From: Pterois miles | Taxonomy: Eukaryota > Chordata > Actinopteri > Perciformes > Scorpaenidae | NCBI GenBank assembly: GCA_947000775.1 | Contig: CAMQGK010000565.1 | Location: 1,996,501-2,060,500, forward strand | Length of the DNA stretch: 64,000 bases | Direction: 5' to 3' | In this document: piece after piece, positions 12,721-24,500 of the stretch | Numbering within the stretch: position 1 is the first letter of the stretch | How the letters are laid out: the number at the start of each line of letters is the position of its first letter | Notes under the pieces: generated by a model | What the model saw: the letters and a program-made list of their open reading frames with translations, nothing else | Database searches by the model: none | Told to the model about the DNA's origin: nothing | Made by a program: the position numbers and the translations under genes

Positions 12721-14274
12721 AAAAAGTACTTAACTGGCCCTTGTGATGCTTATAATGCCCAGGTCTGCACTTATGGGTCGTGTGGAACTCATTGTCTTTA
12801 AAAAAAGAAGCAAATAATAATGTGTGATTTTCTCGTAATGAGCCCAATAATGAATATGTGTAGCCTCCATTCACATTTAAGAAGTAAAAAAAAAAACCCT
12901 CCACTGGCTATTACATAAAAACACCTGTCCTAACAAAATAACAGAAAACAGTTTAACCACCAGATGGGCAGCGTGAGAGAGGACTTCCTTCCCTTATGTC
13001 TTGCTTCTAGACAAACATTATGAAATCATGAATGTGAAATTATGTTGTTGGTCTGCAGGCGTCCATATGTGGCCTGCGATGGTCAGGCACAGACCCTCTC
13101 TGCTTTGATCGAGGCTCACTTGGATCTCAGCGGAAAGAACAGAGAAACAGGAAGAGCCCTCGGTCCGAAACATCCAAGACAGAGATGGAGGAGGGGAGAG
13201 GGATGGACAAAGACAGAGACATGGGAAGGACACAGAAAACGTCCGAGTGTATGTGTTGTTACGGGCGTATGTTTCTAATTAGTGTATCATCTTTATATCC
13301 AACTGTGTGGCGGGCACAAGTAATTCGGCACACATTCCCGCCAATGGTTTCACGCTGCTGCACTGATATAGAGGTTGCGATAACACGCCAAGATATTCAG
13401 CAAAGCATCTGCAAAGGCAGGGAAGAAGACTGCTTGCTAGTAAACATGGGTGTAAAACAATGCTGAATTTAACTAAAAAAAATCTGCTTTATAAATGTTT
13501 TCATAATGCATTTTGCTGCGCAACATTAAATGTAAACATAACTTTTTTTGTTTAGAAGAAAACTCCACAAGACTTAAAATACTTAATTCTACCAAAAGTA
13601 AATTGTATTGTCTGCCTAACTAAATAGTGAGCTTATATTTCTCATATAATATCAGCGCAATACAAGCATTTGAACACTTTGATTTGTTCGGTATATACCT
13701 CTGGCTTCTTTTGCATTTTATTTCATCATTTGTCTCTTTCTATGGGTCCCATCTAGAAGAATAACCAGGATGACTATGGGTCTAATGCTGCATTCAGCAA
13801 AATATTCCTAATACACCGACATCAGGGTCGCCACACTTACAGCAGCAGTGCAATAGAGGGTGTGAATGTGAGATCACTGTACACAGAAGGCATCATGGTT
13901 CACTACCCTGAATGGCAAACATCTGCGGGGTGCAGTCACATGGAAATACAAACATTAAAAACAAGGATAAAGTGGTGAGGAGTTCTGGAGGAAGCACTGT
14001 GCAAACAGTGTGCAAAAGTTTTTTTTTTAAGGTTGTACTGCATGAAGAGAGGCAAAGATACATCATCACTGCAGTTTAGTGAGATAATCCATATCCTGGT
14101 ATTGAAACTCTGATTGGCGCACCATCATTTTTTAACATAAAACCCCAAATATCCACCATTACTGTTATCCAGCCATTGTTTATGAAAGATTTGAACTTTA
14201 TGCACACAAGTATTATAAATGGTTTATCATGTACAGGATTAATGATTGTATTAGAACTTCCATTTAGTTCTTAC

Positions 14275-14319
14275 CTGTCCGTCCTGACCGACATGTACCT
14301 GGTGAATTTGGAGATTTCC
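14275..14319 (-). CDS. banp: BANP coding exon 10 (last one found)
   Basis: The 45-nt phase-0 micro-exon lies between TATTTCAG and GTAAGA and encodes GNLQIHQVHVGQDGQ. It joins to the preceding ...DSE exactly as in vertebrate BANP. Two residues (VH) are extra compared with the human form as I remember it. Confidence 0.88.
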
Positions 14320-17300
14320 CTGAAATAGAGAGACATGTCATGTCAAAAGCCTGACACCATATTATATACACACACAATCATTTAGCTATGTTCACCAGCG
14401 ATTGTGTCATTTTTGGCTACATAAAGGCTCTTGTAAACAAAAACAGAAACCTGTTTGCTAAGGCACAAGCCAATCGCAATCTCATCGAGATGCAATGACC
14501 ATCGTAAAGTCTCTGAACACCCACAGTCACGTTTACAAGACCACATAAGAGAGGGCGTCATATAAGCCATATTTAGCCTGCCCCAACTTTCAGTTGTTTT
14601 CTTTTGCTAATTGTATTTTATGTATATATCAAATGCTGTCGGAGCTGCCATATGGCCAGAGAGCAGTGTAATCTCTCAAACAGCTCATTTCCTTTTCCAA
14701 CACGCTAAAACCAATGTCTTTGATGAAAGCAGCCCGTTCCTAATGAAAACATATTCTATGAGTGGCAGTTGGGAGAAGTGGGATTTTGTTGCTAAGCTTT
14801 GAACTCCAAAAAACAAACAATATCATGGAATAGGAAGGAGAGGGGAGAAAAAAAAATCTGGGCTCAGTCACAAAGAGCAGGAAAGGCTTTAGAGCTTTTC
14901 TGCCTCCAACTCACTCCGTCTCTCTCACTCACTTGTGCATTTCTTCCTCTGAGTGTCCTTTAGCACAACCGAACAGGAAATGAGAAAAACACTTGGTCAA
15001 GGTGTAAATTGCTTTTGCGTAAATGTCAAGCTGTCATGCATGTGTGGCACATATCATATGTAGTATGTGATTAGATGTGTATGTGTGTACATAGACTGGC
15101 GCCTTGAAATAAATCTCTCTTCAACATCCTCAAAAAAAAAAAAAAAATCACTAGCAATACTGCTGATGTGGAAATTCCTCTTCAGCAGTTGGTGTGGTTT
15201 GGAGTTAGATTTTGATTTAAGCTGGCGGGCCAATGCTGCGTGTGCATGCAGAGTGCATGTCTGGTGGGGGGCATGAGACATCTGGGCATTATGTGGAAAC
15301 AAAAGTCATAACCCTATGCAAAAGCAGACGGATATATATAAACATCTGCTTTTACTAACAGTCACTAATGACTTAAATGCTGTCAGGTATTACTCGGATG
15401 AATCATGCTTCACCGGGGTGGGGACAACCAGAAACATACAGGGCTTAAAACACACAAATGTTTAATAACTCATGCTAAACGTATTTGACAGATGAAAAAC
15501 AATAGTTTGCTTTATTAAATGGCTCTTCTTTTTCTTTCTTTTAGAAGCAGACTAGCTTTAAGTCTCCAAAATGTGAGCTGTGCAATCACAACTTTGATCG
15601 ATCACTAGGCAATGGGTGAAGCTAAAAATTAGAATAACTGTCCTTCTACAACCCCAACTTTCTGAACAAACATTCGGCGACCTTTCAACATCACAGAGAG
15701 CCTTATCAGAGTAAAGCTTTGGACAGCAGTCCTGATTATTGACCCAAATAAAGTGAAAGAAACTTAAGTCTATATCTGCACAGTTGTAGTGTATTCATGG
15801 AAAATTGTACATCTAAATCATCCCTGTGTTCATAACTGTTGATTATTGTTTATTGATCTAAAAGCTTAATAAATTATTCAATTAATGCAAATTAATGCAA
15901 ATTAACTAATTAACACCATTCACTAGCAAAATAAAAACACAAGAGTTTATGTCTGTAAAGTCATGTAGAAATTGCAGAATGCGATCCAGGATCCATCTGC
16001 TGAATCTATATACTCACACAGATACCACAAAGTATTTCAAATAGCCAAATGATGCTAGTCATCATCAACTAGCCCAGAGTCGACCAAATTACAAAACAGA
16101 CTTATACTGACATTCCCACACTAAAGTAGACAACATTATTTTTCTTCCCAGTAAACCAATATTTACTCAGGCTTCACTGTAGCATTTATTATTTCATTTA
16201 TTGTCTGCAGTCAAAAACTCCTGACCGACGTGTTTGTTAAGAAATGTAATATATCAGGAAGAATGACAAGAAATGAAGTGGCTGGTTATTTCTCTATTCT
16301 CTCGCTCTTATTCTCACACAAACACACACACACTTGCCTCACTGTCCTGTGTGATCTGCACCTCCTCCCCTTGTGGCACCTGAGCAATGTGCAGCTGACC
16401 CTGTGGAATCTGAGAGACACAGCTGAAGCTGGAGCAATTACAGAAATATGATCAAGAAATCAAGAAAGGCATGTTTCCTCTAATCCTGAACAAAACTCTC
16501 AGCTACAAAGAAATATACATATTATTGTCATATAATTACAAATTGTGGTTACAGGACAGGTTCACAAATGTTCAAGTCTATCTTAAAAACCACCCATATA
16601 TAAATTGAAACTGGTTTTCGTTCCACCTGTTCACACTGGCCTTAAAGAAATCCATTTCTAAAGTGTGCCTATTATAAGGGATGCGGATTGAAATCCACAG
16701 TCCTTGTTTTGTACAAAAATGTATTCAATAGCGTATATGAGGCTTCAGTAGTCTTATGTACTTACATTGAAATCACAGGAAGGGAGGGATAGGAAAGGAT
16801 CTATTAATGGCTAGTATGAACTAGAGGAGTGATCACAGAAGCAGATCTCTTTCAATGTTTATATTAGGGATGTCACAGGAGACGATGTTTCAGTACCAAG
16901 TCGATGCCGATTTGATTTCTGAGTCGATTTCTGAAAACAAATTTGTTTTTCTACAGGTAGCGTCAGGGCTCCAGACTAACTCCAGGCATCCCGTCATCCT
17001 GTTGATGATATAAAACGTGTTTGGCATGTAGTAAACTCACTATCCATGCATCCTCAGGAGAACGCACTCTGTTTTTTCACTGATAACTGTGGATTGCGAA
17101 CAACAAATTCTTGCTGAAATCATCAGGACAAGAGATAGTTATTTCATTTACATGATGTTGTGTTCAGGCTCTACTCAGTAATGACGAATGAGTATTGGCC
17201 AAAGGTAAACGCTAATATTATGATGTGTAAAATGTAGTTTTTGGCGAAAAAAATGAATGAATCCAGTTGTTTGAAGGAGATGTTTTCACAGCGATATTAA

Positions 17301-18443
17301 ATAGATAGGGGGATTTATGACCAGTTTAACTTCATAACAAAAGCCAGCATGCAAACGGTAATAAAGGAGAGGATGTTGAAGTACATTTGATTTGTTTTTT
17401 TTACTTTTGTTCTTCAACATGGAAATCAAACTGGTGTTGAGAATTGAGGAATTATGCTGGTATTGGTATTGACTACTAAATTTCTGGTATTGTGACATCT
17501 CTAATTTATAAGGGCATGAGACTATTGCTCAAAACAAACTTGAAAAATTGTTAACCTATCCTTTAAGCTTTATTTTACCTGTGATGTGCAGAATGTGATT
17601 AAAAGTAATTAACAAGCAGCCCTTGTGTGGTACGTGTAATCTGGCAACAAATTTAGTTTAGTAATTATCAGATGACGGTTGCAGCGCTGAGTCACAGCCG
17701 GTAAGTATCCTTGATTTCCTCTGCTGTATTAGCAGCACTCATGAATTTCAGACTCAGCTGCACTCCATAATACTCTACACTCTGAGTGTCAGGAGGGTAA
17801 TAACTGCACACCGTGCTCCTGAGGATCATTGTCTCCCACTCTTCCTCCTTCTCCCTAACTTCTCTTCCTGCCTGTCCGCCCTCTTTTCTGCCTGTTCCTG
17901 AGTCACCTATCATCAGTACCTCCAAACCCAAGCATCATGTAGAAACCTGTTAATGGCAGAAATACTCAACACTGCAAATTATGAGGTAGTTTGTAGCACT
18001 AGTATTACATATAGGGGTGTACCAATGAGTAGAGGTGGAGCCTCACAGTAGAATGTTATCACATCTTTTTGTTGGTAACACCTACTTTGCAACTCACACA
18101 CATCCCCTTGCAGCACTTAGGGAAAAAAATATTTAATTTCCTCATGAAAGCCCCTCATGATAAAACGTGTGTATCTGTCACCGGCTGTTTGGCTATACAA
18201 CAAGTAAACAAGACTGGGCCAAGATGCTCTCACTCAGTGAATAACTGTAAATTCAATGATAAACCTTGAACTAATACACAGCACTTTATCAATTTGATCA
18301 ATTCCACAGACAGAGTGTAACTTTAAAACTCTGACATTTAACCATTGTAGGCCGATGCATGAAATTCTGTATTTTTGCCAGTTTTTTATACTATTTTGCT
18401 TATGGAGCCGTGTGACCACCAGGGGGACCCCGCAAGGATTTGT

Positions 18444-18502
<59 letters not shown>

Positions 18503-21500
18503 TATTTTTTAAATCAACATCTGATTTATCAATGTGAACATTTAATATGCAATTTGAAACAACTTGGTAGTCACACGGCTCCATAATATAACTGGCAACT
18601 TTTCATGCATCGGTCTACAATGGGAAAACGGTTGAATATGGTGGAATGCATTAAAAATGTCAAAAATCACTGCTTTTCTTCAGAATGAAATGCTGACATT
18701 ACAGAATACACGGTTTTATACTGTAATGGCAGTGAGTTTAAAAAATGTGATTTTTAATGGAAGTCAATGAGGCATTTAAGGTCACGAAGGTGTCCAGGGG
18801 GAGTATCTGACACTACATAAAAAATACTAATGCAATCAAATCCGTTTTGTTGCTGATCTTTGACATAGCCAAGACTCTAATCACTACCAGTGTCCCACCC
18901 TCTACTATTTATTAAATGGAAAATAACTCATTTTTTGTGTTTTTTGTAATATATAATCATAACTCAAACAATTAAACTGGCATTTAAAGGGTTAAAATCC
19001 TGAAATTATTAAATATCTTATCATTTTGATCAGGGGTGAAGTTGATTAAGGGATTCAAACAAAAAGAAAGAAAAAAATATTGATGTATGAGGATTTTATT
19101 GCAGATTTTGTGCGTGTATATTTTGGCCAAGAAGGTGTCCAGAGAGAGTATCAGACACTACATAAAAAATACTGATGCCAACCAATGCCCCATCCCAGTG
19201 CTATTTATTATATGGAACATAATTCATTGTTTGTTTGTTTTGGTAAAAAAATATATATTAAACTGGCATTTAAAGCGTTAAAATCCTGAAACTTATTGAA
19301 TGTTTGGTAGTTTTGACTAAGTCTGAAGTTGTTTAAGTGATTTGTGAAAAAAAGCAAAAAAATATTGATGTATGATGATTTTACAGATGTTTTTTGTATG
19401 TGTACATTTTTGGCCACGAAGGTGTCCAGAGGGTAGTAAATTTGATGAGGGCATCAGGGTTAAGACCTTCAGCAGGTCATAGAGTTTAACTAAGTGGTTG
19501 GTGCCTCACTTGTTTAAATGAAGTATTTTGGGTGATTTCACAGCACAGGGAAGATAAGATATGAGAGGTCCAGTTGCTTCCTCCTTGTCAGCCCACCCAT
19601 AACGCTGCAGTCAGTGGGCCTGGCTGTGACCTTTGGCCATAGCAGATGTACAAGGTCATTCAGTTCCTCCGAACGCCTTCATTGTAAGCTGCACTGTATT
19701 TCTGCAGAATACTCAATGTGTCACTGTGGTGGGTGGAATGATCTTCCCCCTGCATTACATACCCTGCTCTATGGGACCTTGTATGATAGCAGCGGGACTC
19801 TTTCTCTTTCTGTCAGAGAATACTCTGTTGTGTGTTTGCCTATAAATACAATTATTTGCTTATGGATTCAGAGAAAGATGGAAAGATGAAATGTCTGATA
19901 CTCACCACCTGAACTTGTCCATCCTCGCCAATACGGTGGAACTGGACTTGTTGATTGGCAAGTGTGTAGTGCAAGGTCTGCTGGGAGGCAGTCTCAATGT
20001 GGCCCGTTTCATCCGCCATGCCTCCCTCTGGTTAGGAGGAAAAACAGTGTAGTCATTTGTACTCTTATGTGTATAGTGGAAGTAGGTCAGGAATACATTG
20101 CAAACGGTTCCAGCAGCACTTAAGCAATAAGGATGAGGTCTCCAAGACACAGACACACAAACTGACACACACCCAAGCATAAAGAAGGGGCCTTAGCAAC
20201 ATCTTGTCAAAAAAAAAAAAAAAAAAAAAAATGGCTGATTCCCAGGCCATCTGCTGGATGATGCTGTGTTTATACTTTATCAAACGCCTAAATACACAAC
20301 AAGGACTCTACGGTCTAGCAGCCAAACGCAAACTCCAGGGCTCAGTCTAAACACCCGCTATCACACCAGCAGCCTGAAGCCCCTGCATGGGTCCGTCACA
20401 GCTCCAAAACAACCAAAAGACCTGAAGAAGACACCATGTCAGCAATCAGACAGCGGAGCGCTCAGTGACAGTGGAGTCTGCATCACACGCCACAAACTAA
20501 ACTAAATCACACCTTTTCTTTTAAGATGTCAAGAAAGACCATTTGGCAGGACTGACAGGATTTTAGGTCATTTCTGGTAACAGACCTTGCAGCAGTTAAC
20601 AGTGTTGAAGAAAGCAGTCAGACTACTAATTTCAGCATGAAATAAAGGAATGTAGCTTTACATAATATAAAACATAAAGCACATATCTCACACACCTCAA
20701 AAGTTCTGTTTTGTGTTATGTTGCTTTGAAAAGTATGTCTGTCTCCCATCTTTCGTTATAACTGCTATGCTATTATGTAAATAATCCTCAGTACTTTTGT
20801 TTGCCAGACGAGGAAGTGAGAGCCAGGTGGCTTGATGAAACTACAGTTCTGGTCTGAGCTCTCCTTGCTGGTTCACTGATAAATAATGGTTTTAAAAGCA
20901 GAAGAATTGCCTCGTTCTGGTCCATTAACATGTAATCTGATTAAGGAAGCAATGACTGTTTAGTGTGTGTCTTTGCATGTTTGTGCATGCACCATCTGAA
21001 CTAGTATTTGTGTTGTACATTTGGGGGTGTGTGTGTGGCCTGAAAAGGAAGGGCCTCACAATCCACCCCTAGTGTGCGCTCACAGGATATTTGGGTTTCC
21101 CCTGCAGTCTAACTTTTCCCTGGTCCGAGGTGAGAGGTGATGGCTCACAGGGACGGAAGGACAGCAGGCATTGTGTGCAGATTACAACCATCTGCAGCAA
21201 TAAACACTGTATCTGCATTTGGGTTCAGGTTTTAAAATAGCTTTCATATAGCTGATGGAATAAGACCTATATGAGTGTGTGACTGTGTTTGTTGACTATT
21301 TACATACAGTTATTTTTCAGCAATTATGCAACTTGGTAGTTCGTTGGTCATGCCAAAATTGATTGCACCAAATCCATTTGGATCAATGTAATGCTAAAGG
21401 AAAAACTTGAGGTGAACTAACCAGTAACATTTTATAGAAATGACTACTGTAGGGCTACGCAACTGATAAAATTCGAATTTCAATTACTATTTTGGCTTCC

Positions 21501-24500
21501 AACAATGAAGATAATCAACATAAAACTATTATTGAACCGCACTGTGTTTCGCAATGATGCTCTCATTGCCTTGCATTATAAATCTAGGGCACCCTATGAC
21601 ATTTTTGCTGTTATGATTAATAGAGCACAAAATTGTTTATAAGAGCACAAAGTTCATCATGGACAAAGCCTCTAATTTTTTCTCTCAAAGTGCACCAGAT
21701 AGATTCATTTAACTTTACAATGTAGGCTCTGAAAATTCCCTTTCTACAGAAATACACAATGTTTCTAAAGTCAATGAGTAACCACGTCAAATAACTGTGA
21801 TCTTAAGACTGACCAAAATAATCGTGATTAGGATTTTTTGCTATAATCAAGCAGCCTTAAGTCATTGGTGGGTATGCACGGTAAATTTTGGTCACAACCA
21901 TAAGAAAGCTATCACTATCAAAATGATCAATCATCCTCCTACAAGTTTGCAGAAAGAAAACACTTTTCTCTATTCCTGTCAAATTGGTTGCACACCCGCT
22001 CAAATTCACAGATCAAACTTTAAAAAAATCTTCCATGACTAGTTCCATAACTACAAACCAGCTAATGTGACATGCTGCTCCACTGAATCCGATCCACACT
22101 GAAAACCAGTGATGGTGTCACTGACCCGTAAGCAATAGAAACAGTTAACGCTAACCCCTCTACTTTTGGTCTTAGTGGACAAGATTTCTCAAGTCAATTA
22201 GTTGTTTTTTTATGCTTTTTTCATGCATCTGCATCATCATGCATACATCTCTGGTAAACAGCAGATTAAAGTCCTGCTTTTGTGTGAATCTTAGTGGAGA
22301 AACTCAGTTCTATAGATCTGTCAGTTAAATCAACTAACAACCGTTAGGTCGACAAAATCGTATGAGTGTTAGTCAACTAAGAATTTCATGGGTTAAGGAC
22401 AGCCTTAGAAACAGCAGCAGAGCTCTCTTTTTTGGGTCTGTAGCTGATTCTCACAACTGTGCACCTTGTTTGATTAGAAAACAGCCACAGAAGCGTAGCA
22501 ACGTTATCAGAAGATAAAGACTTAAGCGAGTGGAGCCGGGTGGGTATTAGTTTTCCCAGACCAAAGAGATAAATGTTTATGTGCTCACTTTCAAAGCATT
22601 TCACAAGAAAGGTGGCAGGAGGTTCTTAAGTAACTGGATTTCTTAAACACAAAGATTCACAAGCTGAAAAGGTTGACTTAGATGGGATTTTTTAAGGTAG
22701 TCTAGTGTTTAACTTGTTTTACATATTTTTTTATGTTGTGATTTGCCATATGTCCTGGCTTTTGTTGTATTTTTCCACTGATGTTTGTTTTCAATATAAA
22801 AAAGAGTGATACACCATAAATAACCAACTGTAAATGTTGTTTTACAGTTGAAAAGTGGACAAATAATTAGCTCAAGCCCTCACTGTTTCAGGACAAGCGA
22901 GGTGTGAATATGAAGTTGAGTTGAGTTGTTGAGTTCAGCAACGTGTCTACAACACAACATCCTATAAAGCATGCTCAGAAAGTTATACTAATACAATATT
23001 TACAGCCGCCCTGATAACAAATGTGCTTTACCTGAGCCTGTACTGCGAGGTGTGCGTTTGGAGAAGCTCTTGACAGCCAGACTCTGGCCTCGCTGCTTGC
23101 GTCTCCAGGCGGTGCGACACTTTGAGTCGATGCTTTGCTTGATGCGATACCAGTCGGACTCTGTGATACCAAATTTGTGGAACAAGTGGCCTGTGGGAAC
23201 ACAGAGGGGTCAAAGGTCATCACTCACTTTATTAAAAAAAAAAAAAAATCAAGATTCTGTTGGCTTGGTTGTGAATGGGTGTAAAATGTCAAAATTGATC
23301 TGTGCCTAGGCTATTTTTTTTTGTGTTTCAGTGTCCTTAAATACTGGGTTCAATAATTTGCCTCCTCTTAATAGACATGATTGAGCTGTCTGATTGGCTA
23401 TAAGTGTTTGAAATTGGGCCACTTCACTGAAATCAGTACAAGTTTATGAAAAGTGAAGGAAATAACCTGCTTCCTGTCCTGATTCTGTTTACTTCTGCTC
23501 CCCTTAACCTTTGACAAGCAGTGTTATAACACGGGCTTGTGACTGTCCCTCACCCCTCCCTCAGTGGAGATATGATGAGGTGAGACTGGATGCAGCTGCA
23601 TGGAGCGGCTGTCTACCTTGGTGTTATGAACCGTTTAAAGGGGGTGATCTGCTTGACAGCTCGTTTCTGCATAAATTAACAATGAAGCTACGGCCTGAGG
23701 GAAGAAAATGAGACAGAGGGGGTGCTGAGGGGGAGTTGAGGGGTACCTGTGGATAGTGGGATGCCAGTGTACGGCAGCCCTTTCCCACCTGATGGGTCCT
23801 GTATAGGCAGGCAGGGCACATGCGCCTTCATTCCTTTTCATTTTTTTTTTTCTCCCAAGGCAGGCAGAATGAGTCACTGAAAAGTCACCTGGCCCTGCTC
23901 CAGCCTCTGCATACCTCCATGTATGCCATGGGGGATGTTAACTAAGGCCTCCTCCAGGGGGCACAAGCTGCACTCTGAAGGACAGGCTAAAGCTAGCATA
24001 GCCCCTCTTCACACTGCAATGAGAACCATAGAAATATAGCATACAGCCACGGGACTTTCATAAATATCCGCCTGTCTGCCATCACAACCCTGATTCTGCT
24101 TCACCAGGAATCAAAGAGTTCACTGAATTGAGGGTGACTCCATTAGGACCTTTCTACCAGACATATGCTTGTCATTTACAGTCTGGTATGTTATAAAATG
24201 TGTTGCACATTAATGTGTGTGTGCAATGATGAATGCATGTTGTTGTAACCCGCCTTGGGAATACAGACTTCAGTCTATTTCTGTGTTCAATTCGATGCCG
24301 CTTTGTAATGAAACAAAGATGAAATGTGGGAAGGTCTCAGAGAGTTCATTTATTGCTGCAAGGGGGCAAGGATTTAAACCCTCGCTGAGCGAGTTGTATT
24401 CCTGTAAATTAAACTATGCAGAGAAAAAGTGATAATCATGAGATAAACAGTGGTTACTAGACACTGCCTTGGAAGTTACTAGTGGGCCATTTTGACAAAA

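Larger units (their letters stand above)
7365..14274. other. Non-coding stretch downstream of the last BANP exon found
   Basis: No exon recognised on either strand. It holds a three-unit tandem repeat (9.19-9.62 kb), a hAT fragment (12.22-12.72 kb) and poly(T)/poly(A) runs. If BANP continues further, this is its intron. Confidence 0.55.

Noticed and set aside
13018..13278. Overlapping frames on both strands around 13.1 kb, considered as a BANP tail exon
   Set aside because: No BANP-like residues on the minus strand, and no matching splice sites and phase.
18234..18584. Open frames with long His-Thr or Cys-Val runs
   Set aside because: They are translations of the GT microsatellite. The same applies to frames at 47.5-47.8 kb and 60.8-60.95 kb.
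19614..19889. 91-codon plus-strand frame between BANP exons
   Set aside because: No recognisable motif, no conserved splice context, and opposite strand to BANP.
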